Below are positions 27,519 to 35,530 of a stretch of 64,000 bases of DNA, one piece after another. The notes under the pieces were generated by a model. That model saw only the letters and a program-made list of their open reading frames with translations. It was not told where the DNA came from and searched no databases. The stretch spans positions 62,001 through 126,000 of the IMG/VR virus record IMGVR_UViG_3300025872_000037; one strand, 5' to 3'. Position 1 is the first letter of the stretch, and each line of letters starts with the position of its first letter. Origin of the DNA: a virus. The position numbers and the translations under genes are program-made.

Positions 27519-29557
27519 AGAAACATACTCTCAAAACACTTGCAGTTGGCTTTAGTGTGCTCGTCGTAGCAATCTTGCTACGTATCTGGGATCCATATCC
27601 GATTGAGGTGTTACGCCTAAAAGGTTTAGATTACTACCAGCGACTACAAGAAAAGCGTGTGGCAGAAAACATCGCGGTGATCGAGATCGATGAAGACGCG
27701 CTAGAAACAAATGGCCAATGGCCCTGGAAGCGCGATGTTCTTGCCGCGGGTATTCAGCGGGCATTTGACGAAGGCGCGTCAGCTGTTGTGCTTCCAATCA
27801 TTTTTGCAGAACCAGATCGTCTAGGCGGCGATGCTGCATTTGTCGAGCAACTCGGCAAGGCGCCAGTCATCATCGCTCAATCGGCTGCACAAAAGGGCAA
27901 AGGTGAGCCAGTACCGCGCGGTCTTGCAACAATCGGCGGAGGTGCTGAAGATTGGCTATTCGATTATCCAGCGGCAATAGGACCAGTTGGTGACATTGGT
28001 AAATCAGCTGCAGGTGTAGGCATGCTACTAACAGCACCCGAACTTGATGGCGTGGTACGTCGCTTACCACTGATTGTTCAGGTCAAAGGCGAGAAATATC
28101 CTACTCTACCACTTGAAGTGCTGCGCGTCTTTGGCGGCGAGGCAAGCAATCAAGCTAAAGTATCTGAGGCGGGTATTTCAGCAATTCGAGTTGCTGGTAT
28201 TCCGCCAATCAAAACCGATGCGAATGCGCGAGTCTGGCTCAATTTCAAGTATACCTTTCCATCGGTAGCATACACCGCAAAAGATTGGTCAGCGATAAAA
28301 GGAAAGATTGTTGTTATCGCGCCGACAGCAGAAGGTCTTGCAAATACTGTTGCTACTCCACTCGGAACAAGTTATGGATATGAAGTTAATCTGCAGGCAT
28401 TGCAAATGCTGATCGATGAAGCACGTCTCGAACGTCCCGCAGAATTTGATCTGTATGAGCTAGGCGCTGGTCTGCTAGTTGCAGCAATTGCAGTGGTAAC
28501 GATCTGCTACCTAGGATATGGCATCGCTGGCCTGATCTTTGCTGTACTTGCTGCTCTGCCGATCGGCGCAGGATTCTATCTGTTTAATCTGGGTATGCTT
28601 GCCGACTATACCTGGATCGTGGGCGCGTTGATTGCAAGCTGGGGATCTGCGCTGTTTATGCGCTTCGTGATGGAATTCAAGCTCAAGCAGCAAATCAAGA
28701 AGCAGTTCGAGACATACCTCTCACCGGATCAGGTCGCACAGCTGCAGAAGAATCCCGATGCACTCAAGCTGGGTGGCGAGGAACGCGAGCTCTCGATTAT
28801 GTTCACTGATGTCCGCGGATTCACCGCGATCTCTGAGCACTACGGAAAGAACGTGCAGGGACTGACGCAGATTATGAACCGCTATATGACTGCAATGACG
28901 CGCTCGATCATTGAAAAGAAAGGCACACTTGACAAGTACATCGGTGATGCTCAGATGGCATTTTGGAATGCGCCGCTTGATGATAGTTCTCATGCCATCC
29001 ATGCCGTCGAGACAGGACTTGAAATGATGGGTAGCCTCAAAGCGTTCAATGAAGAGATCGCAAGGGAAGGTGTGCCGGCATTCGGTATGGGATTGGGAAT
29101 TAACACTGGTACTGTAGTCGTAGGCAATATGGGATCTGAGCAGCGGTTCGACTACACCTGTCTAGGCGACCACGTCAATCTTGCTTCTCGCCTTGAGGGT
29201 CAGTCAAAACCGTACGGCGTCAAAATTGTGCTTGGACCAGTGACACGAGAGAAGGTCAAGGATGTCTATCCTACGCTCGAGCTCGACTGCATTGCAGTGA
29301 AAGGCAAGAAAGAAGGCGTGAAGATCTACACTGTTTTCGATAAGGGTACTAGTACCTATTCTAGCAGCCATGACCATTTCTTGGAATACTACCGCGCACG
29401 CCAGTGGGACAAAGCGATTGCACTGGCAAAAGACCTTGCTACTCGGATGGATTTCATGGCTGGATACTATGAGATGATGATCGAACGAATCGAGTATCTG
29501 CGCGACAATGACCCGGGCGAACAGTGGGATGGCGTCTACAGAGCGACATCTAAGTAG
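27515..29557 (+). CDS. CHASE2-domain class III adenylate cyclase
   Basis: 680 residues. An N-terminal membrane segment (about residues 8-24), a CHASE2 sensor domain (about 30-300, with IAVIEIDEDALETNGQWPWK near its start), three membrane segments (about 315-390), a short linker and a class III cyclase domain (about 420-600). Catalytic residues are complete: metal-binding Asp432 (FTDVRGFT) and Asp478 (IGDAQMAF), adenine-binding Lys474, and Asn555 and Arg559 in NLASRLEG. This predicts cAMP synthesis controlled by a periplasmic signal. It is the last gene of the csgF-csgG-curlin-FecR operon; its stop lies just before the next promoter. Confidence 0.93.
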   Translation: MKKHTLKTLAVGFSVLVVAILLRIWDPYPIEVLRLKGLDYYQRLQEKRVAENIAVIEIDEDALETNGQWPWKRDVLAAGIQRAFDEGASAVVLPIIFAEPDRLGGDAAFVEQLGKAPVIIAQSAAQKGKGEPVPRGLATIGGGAEDWLFDYPAAIGPVGDIGKSAAGVGMLLTAPELDGVVRRLPLIVQVKGEKYPTLPLEVLRVFGGEASNQAKVSEAGISAIRVAGIPPIKTDANARVWLNFKYTFPSVAYTAKDWSAIKGKIVVIAPTAEGLANTVATPLGTSYGYEVNLQALQMLIDEARLERPAEFDLYELGAGLLVAAIAVVTICYLGYGIAGLIFAVLAALPIGAGFYLFNLGMLADYTWIVGALIASWGSALFMRFVMEFKLKQQIKKQFETYLSPDQVAQLQKNPDALKLGGEERELSIMFTDVRGFTAISEHYGKNVQGLTQIMNRYMTAMTRSIIEKKGTLDKYIGDAQMAFWNAPLDDSSHAIHAVETGLEMMGSLKAFNEEIAREGVPAFGMGLGINTGTVVVGNMGSEQRFDYTCLGDHVNLASRLEGQSKPYGVKIVLGPVTREKVKDVYPTLELDCIAVKGKKEGVKIYTVFDKGTSTYSSSHDHFLEYYRARQWDKAIALAKDLATRMDFMAGYYEMMIERIEYLRDNDPGEQWDGVYRATSK

Positions 29558-29612
29558 ATCAACGACTTACGTAACTTTCTTTCCTGTACTTTTAGCTCAA
29601 GGTATGTAGTGT
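29558..29612 (+). promoter_or_regulatory. Boxed early promoter
   Basis: Box ATCAACGACTTACGTAAC (from 29558, just after the cyclase stop), TGTACT (29585-29590), TAGTGT (29607-29612). CAACG to -10 distance is 47 nt. Confidence 0.7.
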
Positions 29613-29619
29613 AGTGATA

Positions 29620-29874
29620 ATGAAACTGCACTACTTTACCTCGGATCAATTCAAGTGGAAGGGTACTCACGGTACTGCTAAGATTAGTGATATACTGAGC
29701 AACCGTCACGAGAACATCAGCCGGTTTGCCATTACTTCTATTCGTACTGGACAAACTCGTTTCTACGAGATCGATACCAATGCGCCTGGGTATGAAGACG
29801 GATGGGACGGCGAATTCAAGTGCTATACCGACAATCTTTTCGATGGTACTCGGATTACTATAGTGAACGACTGA
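29620..29874 (+). CDS. Small early protein, unknown
   Basis: 84 residues from ATG 29620 (a GTG two codons earlier is also possible). Beta-rich with aromatic residues, no recognised motif. Monocistronic behind a boxed promoter. Confidence 0.6.
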   Translation: MKLHYFTSDQFKWKGTHGTAKISDILSNRHENISRFAITSIRTGQTRFYEIDTNAPGYEDGWDGEFKCYTDNLFDGTRITIVND

Positions 29875-29876
29875 TA

Positions 29877-29931
29877 GTCAGTTACTTACGTAACTTTCTT
29901 TCCTGTACTTTTTGAGCCATTTGTGTAGGAT
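29877..29931 (+). promoter_or_regulatory. Boxed early promoter
   Basis: Variant box AGTCAGTTACTTACGTAAC (from 29877), TGTACT (29904-29909), TAGGAT (29926-29931). The aligned box position again lies 47 nt before the -10. Confidence 0.68.
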
Positions 29932-29937
29932 ATTGCC

Positions 29938-30192
29938 ATGATGAATGCTAAGCAACTTGCCGCTCGTACTAATGTCGTGACATCCTTTGTCTCTAAATCT
30001 TGGATGACTGACGGTACGCGAACTGTAGTTCAGTTTTTGCCGCGCGAAAAGCAAGTTATTGGACAGACACAAACTCGCGAGCGCGAGATCATCGCTAGCT
30101 CGGTCTTGCCCGTCAAAGAAGACGACTGGGCGTTGCTCTACAAAGTTTTTGCAACTAACACGAGTTTTGAGCGTTGGGAGATGTCCTACTGA
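29938..30192 (+). CDS. Small early protein, unknown
   Basis: 84 residues, monocistronic behind a boxed promoter. Basic and mixed alpha/beta, ending FERWEMSY. Not recognised. Confidence 0.6.
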   Translation: MMNAKQLAARTNVVTSFVSKSWMTDGTRTVVQFLPREKQVIGQTQTREREIIASSVLPVKEDDWALLYKVFATNTSFERWEMSY

Positions 30193-30194
30193 GC

Positions 30195-30249
30195 ATCAAC
30201 GGGTTACGAACTTTTCTGTCCTGTACTTTTTGAGCCATTTGTGTAGGAT
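30195..30249 (+). promoter_or_regulatory. Boxed early promoter
   Basis: Box ATCAACGGGTTACGAACT (from 30195), TGTACT (30222-30227), TAGGAT (30244-30249). CAACG to -10 distance 47 nt. The stretch from the -35 to the start codon is nearly identical to the promoter at 29904-29931. Confidence 0.7.
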
Positions 30250-30255
30250 ATTGCT

Positions 30256-30546
30256 ATGATGAAAAACGAACTGAAGACTGTCAAGTACAATGGTGTCCGC
30301 TATCGCATCACGCGAAACAATGGCGTGGAGCTCGTACTTGTGCCGCGTCGTGCGAAGAATGACGACAAGAAAGTCACTGTAAAAATCTCCGATCTCTCCA
30401 AGCGTCTTCGCGACCGCCTCAAGGCTGGCAAGAACGCAACTGATTACCACTACGTGCGTAGCGCGATGAACGGTGCTCTCGTCAAGGAAGACATTGCTAC
30501 GCCGTACGGCTGCTCTGTGGGCGATGAGGCCTACTGGTGTAACTAA
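30256..30546 (+). CDS. Small basic early protein, unknown
   Basis: 96 residues, basic (LVPRRAKNDDKKVTVKISDL), monocistronic behind a boxed promoter. It could bind nucleic acid, but no motif is recognised. Confidence 0.6.
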   Translation: MMKNELKTVKYNGVRYRITRNNGVELVLVPRRAKNDDKKVTVKISDLSKRLRDRLKAGKNATDYHYVRSAMNGALVKEDIATPYGCSVGDEAYWCN

Positions 30547-30551
30547 TTGGT

Positions 30552-30644
30552 AGTCAACGGGTTAGAAAAACTTAGCGTGCCTGTTGGCTATCAACGGGTT
30601 ACGCAACTTAAATAGCTTTACTTTTTGCTCAGAGTGTGTAGCAT
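30552..30644 (+). promoter_or_regulatory. Double-box early promoter of the lysozyme gene
   Basis: Two boxes, AGTCAACGGGTTAG (from 30552) and TATCAACGGGTTACGCAAC (from 30589), then TTTACT (30617-30622) and TAGCAT (30639-30644). The second box keeps the 47-nt spacing; the first has no promoter of its own. Confidence 0.68.
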
Positions 30645-30650
30645 AGTCTT

Positions 30651-31079
30651 ATGAAAATGATACTTGCGCTTCTTGCTCTGACGACCGCTGCGGCTGCTGC
30701 CGACCAGTCGCGTCTGATTGATGCGTTGATCCGCGTCGAGTCAAATGGCAACGCCGCTGCGGTGGGCGACTCCGGCAAAGCTCTCGGCATTCTTCAGATC
30801 CATGCGATTACTGTCGCCGAGGCTAACCGCCTGTCTGGCAAGCACTTTACGCATCGTGAGATGCTCGACCCTACTAAGGCGCGCGCTGTTGCCGAGATTG
30901 TGCTAAGCCATTACTCTAAACACATTAGCAAAACGACCGGCCGTGATGCGACCAACAAGGAATTGGCGTTCATCTGGAACGGTGGTGCGGGCGCATGGAA
31001 GCGAGTCGCCAATCCGGTGGCCGACGCCAAGCAGAAGAACCTCGAGAACTACTGGAACAAAGTTTCGCGGTCGCTGTAA
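30651..31079 (+). CDS. Exported SLT-type lysozyme / lytic transglycosylase
   Basis: 142 residues. Signal peptide MKMILALLALTTAAAAA, then LIDALIRVESNGNAAAVGDS with catalytic Glu30, GKALGILQIH, LAFIWNGGAGAWKR and the closing helix, the pattern of the SLT transglycosylase fold. It cleaves peptidoglycan in the periplasm, presumably during lysis or entry. It is controlled by a double-box early-type promoter, which is surprising for a lysis enzyme. Confidence 0.85.
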   Translation: MKMILALLALTTAAAAADQSRLIDALIRVESNGNAAAVGDSGKALGILQIHAITVAEANRLSGKHFTHREMLDPTKARAVAEIVLSHYSKHISKTTGRDATNKELAFIWNGGAGAWKRVANPVADAKQKNLENYWNKVSRSL

Positions 31080-31087
31080 ATCAAACA

Positions 31088-31282
31088 ATGAACGACTCAC
31101 ATCTTCAACCTCCCCAATCAGACATTGACTCTGCACTTAGAATTGAAAAGAGTGTGAAGCAAAATGAGCGAGCACACTATCTGGAATTCATGAACGATGT
31201 TCCGATGTCTGCTCGTAAGACACCAAGAGAATTGCGTGATGGTTGCATCTTGAGCCATCTTTTCGATCGGTCGAGGCAATAA
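31088..31282 (+). CDS. Small protein, unknown
   Basis: 64 residues from ATG 31088, 8 nt after the lysozyme stop. Charged and probably helical (EKSVKQNERAHYLEFM). Not recognised. Confidence 0.5.
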   Translation: MNDSHLQPPQSDIDSALRIEKSVKQNERAHYLEFMNDVPMSARKTPRELRDGCILSHLFDRSRQ

Positions 31283-31504
31283 TTGTTTACCGTGAAAGCA
31301 AAAACTAAAGTCGAGTACCGCCTTGAGTGGCGCGCAGTATGGCCTGAGCCAAGTTGGGAGCCAGCTGGCCGATTCGTCAATCCTGTCTCTATGAGAGAAG
31401 CAGTCAAGAAAATGATGAAAGATGGCAATAAAGTTCGCGTCACTAAGATAGTTTCTGAACGCACAATCCACACGCCCAAAGGTTGGAAAAACTCGCTAGA
31501 ATAA
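31283..31504 (+). CDS. Small basic protein with TTG start, unknown
   Basis: 73 residues from TTG 31283, chosen because GAGG lies 6 nt upstream (31273-31276); a GTG at 31292 is an alternative. Beta-rich and basic (KVEYRLEWRAVWPEPSWEPA). Not recognised. Confidence 0.5.
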   Translation: MFTVKAKTKVEYRLEWRAVWPEPSWEPAGRFVNPVSMREAVKKMMKDGNKVRVTKIVSERTIHTPKGWKNSLE

Positions 31505-31507
31505 ATA
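31500..31507 (+). promoter_or_regulatory. Late-promoter-like element
   Basis: AATAAATA overlapping the end of the previous gene. The expected start point is about 31513, exactly where the following inverted repeat begins. Confidence 0.55.
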
Positions 31508-31512
31508 CCTTT

Positions 31513-31654
31513 GTTCTGTGAAATGAGCCTACTTCTAGTAAGTAGATCAAGATATACGTTTCGGCCTTCGTTCACAAGATGACACTGTTGGCCTAGTTAA
31601 CATAAAAAGATACTTCAACTCAGATTGAGGTAGGCTCATTTGACAGAACTTTTT
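31513..31654 (+). ncRNA. Late structured RNA closed by a 19-bp helix, ending in a terminator
   Basis: GTTCTGT-G-AAATGAGCCTAC (31513-31532) pairs with GTAGGCTCATTT-G-ACAGAAC (31630-31649), 19 pairs with a single G-G mismatch, followed by TTTTT. Inside are GGCC/GGCC and CTCA-GAT-TGAG hairpins. No gene is present. The late-type promoter at 31500 would start transcription on the first base of the helix. Confidence 0.65.
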
Positions 31655-31656
31655 GA

Positions 31657-31685
31657 TTTACATTCCGTGCCGTTTATGGCAGGAT
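31657..31685 (+). promoter_or_regulatory. Early promoter without the box
   Basis: TTTACA (31657-31662), 17-nt spacer, CAGGAT (31680-31685), just before the gene at 31693. Confidence 0.6.
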
Positions 31686-31692
31686 CTACACT

Positions 31693-31983
31693 ATGACTAA
31701 GACTAAATACACTCGCGAGCAGTTGCTCAAAGTTCTTCGCGCCGGAGATCCGGTTGTTGTGACATTCACCAAGGTTGATGGAACTAAGCGAGATATGCGC
31801 TGCACGCTCAACGACATTCTCGTACCAGAGGATAAGCATCCGAAGGGCACAAAGCAGATCAAAGAGAATCTGGATGTCATTCGCGCTTACGATCTTGATT
31901 CAGATGGCTGGCGCTCGTTCCGTGTCGATTCTGTCACTGGTTACACGCCCGCGCCACTTGAAGTAAATCTGAACCTGATCTAA
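31693..31983 (+). CDS. Small SH3-like phage protein, unknown
   Basis: 96 residues. VTFTKVDGTKRDMRCTLN followed by VIRAYDLDSDGWRSFRVDSV is a pattern seen in small beta-barrel phage proteins (DUF2693-like). Function unknown. It is separated by one base from the next gene. Confidence 0.65.
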   Translation: MTKTKYTREQLLKVLRAGDPVVVTFTKVDGTKRDMRCTLNDILVPEDKHPKGTKQIKENLDVIRAYDLDSDGWRSFRVDSVTGYTPAPLEVNLNLI

Positions 31984-31984
31984 T

Positions 31985-33175
31985 ATGGCGCGCAAAGCAA
32001 AAGTTCCGAACACAAGCTACAAGATCCGCGCCATCGACACTCGGTATACAGGTGACGAGCCTGTCTGGGATGGCTGGGAGCGTTGGGATCTGGAGAAGTT
32101 CAAGAAAGAACGTTCTCGCGCATTCAATTTTTACAACTACTACTTGGATGCGGTGCAGACGAAAGGCGCTGTCTTTGAGTGGATGGAGCGCAACAGTTAT
32201 TCTAAGGATGACATTGCTGCAGTAAAAGCTGCGCCCGACTATCTTCCGGGTATTACTGCTGGCACGTTGTGCATCTGTATGAACCGCGGTATGCCGGCGC
32301 TGCATCCTGAACTTGAAAACGAGCAACCTTCTGACGCAGCATTTGTCTCTGATGCACTGATCAAAGCGATTGCAGAAGGCCGGCGTGCTAAGCAGCCAGA
32401 TACTGTGGCAGTAGATACTGCGCCAGCTATTTCGCCGATGCTTCTTCTGAAGGCCAAGGCGCAGCGCACAGTCATCATGGATCTTGATGTTCTGCTTGAT
32501 GACTGGATGCGAACCAAGGGGCAGAAGGTGCGCCGCATCGATCTGTATGAGACGATGAACGGACACGATCTATCCGCCCTAGCTTGCCCGCTCGTTGAAC
32601 GCTGGCTGACGCGGCAGCGCGATGAAATGGTTGCTGCGCGTGACAAGACTGACCCCGATCTGGTTGAAGGCTATCGCTATCTGACAGGGCCTGAGCTGCG
32701 TGACCGCATCGATGCGACAGAACAGATGCTCGCTGATCTGAGCCGTTACTGCCATGCTGCAAAAGCAACTCGTGCACCGCGCAAGAAGCGTGCTAAGTCT
32801 GCAGACAAGCAGATCACCAAGCTCAAATACCGCAAAGAAGACACCGAGTATAAGATTGCATCGATCAATCCGACACGAGTTGTTGGTGCATATCGTTTGC
32901 TAGCATTCAATACCAAGAAGCGTATGCTGCTTGACTATGTTGCTCAGTCAGCGGAAGGTTTCTCGATCAAGGGAACCTCGCTCAAGAACGTCGATGAAAC
33001 TAATAGTCGTTGCACTCGTCTGCGAAAGCCTAACGAATTCCTGGAGGTTGTGCTGAATAATACCGCCAAGCAGATTGAAAAGGCCTGGGAAAAGCTGACT
33101 ACGAAGGAAGGTAAACCCAAGGTACGAATCAATGAGGATGTAGTACTGCTACGAGTCTTCGATAAGAAAGATTAA
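31985..33175 (+). CDS. Conserved T4-like protein of unknown function
   Basis: 396 residues. The N-terminal third is mixed alpha/beta; the middle is helical and charged; a basic linker (RAPRKKRAKSADKQ, about residues 263-277) is followed by a beta-rich C-terminal domain (YKIASINPTRVVGAYRLLAF). Proteins of this length lie near gp33-gp59-gp32 in related phages. No enzyme motif is seen. Confidence 0.7.
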   Translation: MARKAKVPNTSYKIRAIDTRYTGDEPVWDGWERWDLEKFKKERSRAFNFYNYYLDAVQTKGAVFEWMERNSYSKDDIAAVKAAPDYLPGITAGTLCICMNRGMPALHPELENEQPSDAAFVSDALIKAIAEGRRAKQPDTVAVDTAPAISPMLLLKAKAQRTVIMDLDVLLDDWMRTKGQKVRRIDLYETMNGHDLSALACPLVERWLTRQRDEMVAARDKTDPDLVEGYRYLTGPELRDRIDATEQMLADLSRYCHAAKATRAPRKKRAKSADKQITKLKYRKEDTEYKIASINPTRVVGAYRLLAFNTKKRMLLDYVAQSAEGFSIKGTSLKNVDETNSRCTRLRKPNEFLEVVLNNTAKQIEKAWEKLTTKEGKPKVRINEDVVLLRVFDKKD

Positions 33176-33193
33176 TAGCTAATAGCTTTATCC

Positions 33194-33222
33194 TTTACAA
33201 GATTTAATCAAGGCTGTATTAT
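33194..33222 (+). promoter_or_regulatory. Promoter of the gp33-gp59 operon
   Basis: TTTACA (33194-33199), 17-nt spacer, TATTAT (33217-33222), about 20 nt before ATG 33244. The best match to the host consensus -10 in the window. Confidence 0.65.
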
Positions 33223-33243
33223 ATCATCTTGGAATCACAACTA

Positions 33244-33474
33244 ATGTTAGATAACATCTTAACTAAAACTACATTAACTCAACGAGTAGAAGAACTTGTT
33301 AAAGTTGAGAAGATGACTTACATCGAGGCAGTGCTACATATCTGCAATGAGCATCAGATCGATCCTGCCGATATTGGCAAGCTGATCGTGCCGTCGATTA
33401 AAGCTAAGATTGAAGCTGAAGGTATGGCATCTAATCTTCTTCCTAAGTCTAACTCGCTGAATAACTTTTTATGA
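33244..33474 (+). CDS. 33: Late promoter transcription co-activator gp33
   Basis: 76 residues from ATG 33244 (T4 gp33 is 112). The segment VEKMTYIEAVLHICNEHQID followed by GKLIVPSIKAKIEAEGMASN and the ending SNSLNNFL parallels T4 gp33 (FGMSYLEATTAFLEENSI and TNTLDFLL). gp33 links RNA polymerase bearing gp55 to the sliding clamp at late promoters, which fits the TATAAATA sites here. It overlaps the next gene by 4 nt. gp55 itself is not in the window. Confidence 0.85.
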   Translation: MLDNILTKTTLTQRVEELVKVEKMTYIEAVLHICNEHQIDPADIGKLIVPSIKAKIEAEGMASNLLPKSNSLNNFL

Positions 33475-33665
33475 GCACAGAACAAACCGTAAACATTACC
33501 GCTAATCCCGATGGTTCGCTGGCCGCTACGCCCGCTAAGATTCCACTGAAGTTTCGTCCTCGCCGCGGCCGCCATCCTGATGTTACGCCTGGCGCGTTTG
33601 GCAATGGCCGCAAGCACAATGGCATCAAGTACCGTCGTAGCTCCCTGATCCGTCGTTTTCAATGA
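33471..33665 (+). CDS. Small basic protein, unknown
   Basis: 64 residues, strongly basic (FRPRRGRHPDVTPGAFGNGR), probably disordered or nucleic-acid binding. In the gp33-gp59 operon with 4-nt overlaps on both sides. Confidence 0.6.
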   Translation: MSTEQTVNITANPDGSLAATPAKIPLKFRPRRGRHPDVTPGAFGNGRKHNGIKYRRSSLIRRFQ

Positions 33666-33913
33666 TGAAGGTCTACACACTCGATCAGAACGATCTGCAG
33701 AGGACCGGTCAAGCGGCCACCACTGCATTTCTGAATACGGCTCTGGCTGATAAAGTCATCACTCAGGAGCAATACAATGAACTCTCGAAGTACAGTATGA
33801 TCTGCCATACCCCGAACGGATTCATTGAACGGCTGAAAACCGCCATTGGATTCAACAAGGAAGAGAATGGGTATGAGAAGATCTACTGGACTTCGCATCA
33901 ACTGACAAGGTAA
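33662..33913 (+). CDS. Small protein between gp33 and gp59, unknown
   Basis: 83 residues, helical, no recognised motif. Overlaps both neighbours by a few bases. Confidence 0.6.
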   Translation: MMKVYTLDQNDLQRTGQAATTAFLNTALADKVITQEQYNELSKYSMICHTPNGFIERLKTAIGFNKEENGYEKIYWTSHQLTR

Positions 33914-34533
33914 TGCAGCCTTGGGAGGCATATCAGATATATACTGCGCTGAAGCTGCACTTTGAGTCCGAATCTTACGACGCCTTAAAGTACAACTTTA
34001 GAACTTCTGCTAGCCAGAAGTCGTTCCTTCAAAGACGGGATCGCTTTCACTTCGCCAAGCTGGCTAAGAAGTATCCCGAACAAAAAACTTTGGTTGACTT
34101 CCTAGTTGCTAACTTCTCTAAATGGGGACGCAGCACCTGGGCAGGCAACCTGCTCGATAACACGGGTGAAGAAGTATACCGAGACTGGCTCAAAAAGCGA
34201 GACTCGTTCACGTACTTCTTTACAAGTGAGGTCGACAAACTCGCTGACTATTGTGAGAAGAACTCGCTGACATTCGATCAATTATTTGCTCGCGATGGCA
34301 CGAATCATCCTAAAATAGTCAAGCTTTTCGGTGAAAACGAAATCTCAAAAGAGACAATAACTGTCTTTGATGAGCTACTCAATTTTATGAAGCATCAGAA
34401 CGTAACAGAGACGATCTTCTGGCCAGAATTTGAGAAGTCAATCCGAAAATACCGGCCCTTTCTCCGTCAAAACGTAGACATTAGTAAGTGCAAGTCTATT
34501 GTGCTGAAAAGGTTTGCAAACGGAGGACGCTAA
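33913..34533 (+). CDS. 59: DNA helicase loader gp59
   Basis: 206 residues, near T4 gp59 (217). MQPWEAYQIYTALKLHFESE, YDALKYNFRTSASQKSFLQR and RRDRFHFAKLAKKY match the gp59 N-terminal domain (T4: YDVIKYNW, YQKRRDKYFFQKL). The C-terminal half is all-helical with WPEFEKSIRKYRP. gp59 loads the replicative helicase gp41 onto gp32-covered DNA. Its position between gp33 and gp32 is the T4 order. Confidence 0.9.
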   Translation: MQPWEAYQIYTALKLHFESESYDALKYNFRTSASQKSFLQRRDRFHFAKLAKKYPEQKTLVDFLVANFSKWGRSTWAGNLLDNTGEEVYRDWLKKRDSFTYFFTSEVDKLADYCEKNSLTFDQLFARDGTNHPKIVKLFGENEISKETITVFDELLNFMKHQNVTETIFWPEFEKSIRKYRPFLRQNVDISKCKSIVLKRFANGGR

Positions 34534-34569
34534 CATACAATACCATACGCAATCATACACTAAAATACT

Positions 34570-35499
34570 ATGTCATTCGCTGACCTAAAAAAGAATCGCT
34601 CCGCAAACCAAATCGCGCACCTGCAATCGCAGGCTGCTAAAGCCGCTGGCAATGGCGGCGGTGAAAAGTCCTATAAGGACGACACGCTCTGGAGCCCGAC
34701 TGTTGACAAGGCTGGTAACGGTTATGCCGTGATCCGCTTTCTTCCTGCGCCGAAGGGCGAGGAACTTCCCTGGGTCCGTTATTGGAACCATGGCTTCAAG
34801 GGTCCCACGGGCAAGTGGTATATTGAGAACTCTCTGACATCTATCGGTCAGAAGGATCCGGTTGCTGAGCTCAATTCGAAGCTTTGGAATTCCGGACTTG
34901 ATTCCGATAAGGAACTCGTCCGTGAGCGCAAGCGTCGTCTGCATTATGTCGCCAACATCTTGGTGATCTCCGACCCGTCTAATCCGAATAACGACGGCAA
35001 GGTATTTCGCTTCAAGTTTGGCAAGAAGATCTTTGATAAGATCCTCGACTTGATGCAGCCGCAGTTCCAAGACGAGAAACCCGTCAATCCGTTTGACTTC
35101 TGGGAGGGTGCTGACTTCAAGCTCAAGATCCGCAACGTTGAGGGATACCGCAACTACGACAAGTCTGAGTTTGCTGCTCCTACTCCATTGTTCGGAGGTG
35201 ATGAAGGTAAGCTGGAAACAGTCTACAATCAGCTGCACTCGCTTGCTGAGTTCATCGATCCGAAGAACTACAAGTCATATGACGAGCTGTCACGCAAGCT
35301 GATGGATGTTCTGGGTGAATCGGGCCAAGTGCTCACCACTGCGGAACGTACTCAGCTCGATGAGACAGCGCCTGCTCCGCGTCGTGCCTCTGCTGAGGCT
35401 GCTCCGATGCCTGCCCGCAAGGCAGCTGTTGAGGCTGATGAGGAAGCTGGTGACGAGGATACACTGAGTTACTTCGCGAAGCTCGCGAAGGAAGACTAA
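34570..35499 (+). CDS. 32: Single-stranded DNA-binding protein gp32
   Basis: 309 residues (T4: 301). The N-terminal basic segment (SFADLKKNRSANQI) serves cooperative binding. The core OB-fold region follows with DTLWSPTVDKAGNGYAVIRF, FKGPTGKWYIENS and FRFKFGKKIFDKI. The acidic C-terminal tail (EADEEAGDEDTLSYF) recruits replication partners. The zinc ligands of T4 gp32 are not obvious, as in many cyanophage versions. Followed by a strong terminator. Confidence 0.95.
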   Translation: MSFADLKKNRSANQIAHLQSQAAKAAGNGGGEKSYKDDTLWSPTVDKAGNGYAVIRFLPAPKGEELPWVRYWNHGFKGPTGKWYIENSLTSIGQKDPVAELNSKLWNSGLDSDKELVRERKRRLHYVANILVISDPSNPNNDGKVFRFKFGKKIFDKILDLMQPQFQDEKPVNPFDFWEGADFKLKIRNVEGYRNYDKSEFAAPTPLFGGDEGKLETVYNQLHSLAEFIDPKNYKSYDELSRKLMDVLGESGQVLTTAERTQLDETAPAPRRASAEAAPMPARKAAVEADEEAGDEDTLSYFAKLAKED

Positions 35500-35530
35500 T
35501 AGTTTTCTCAGTCTAGCGTCTCAAACGAAG

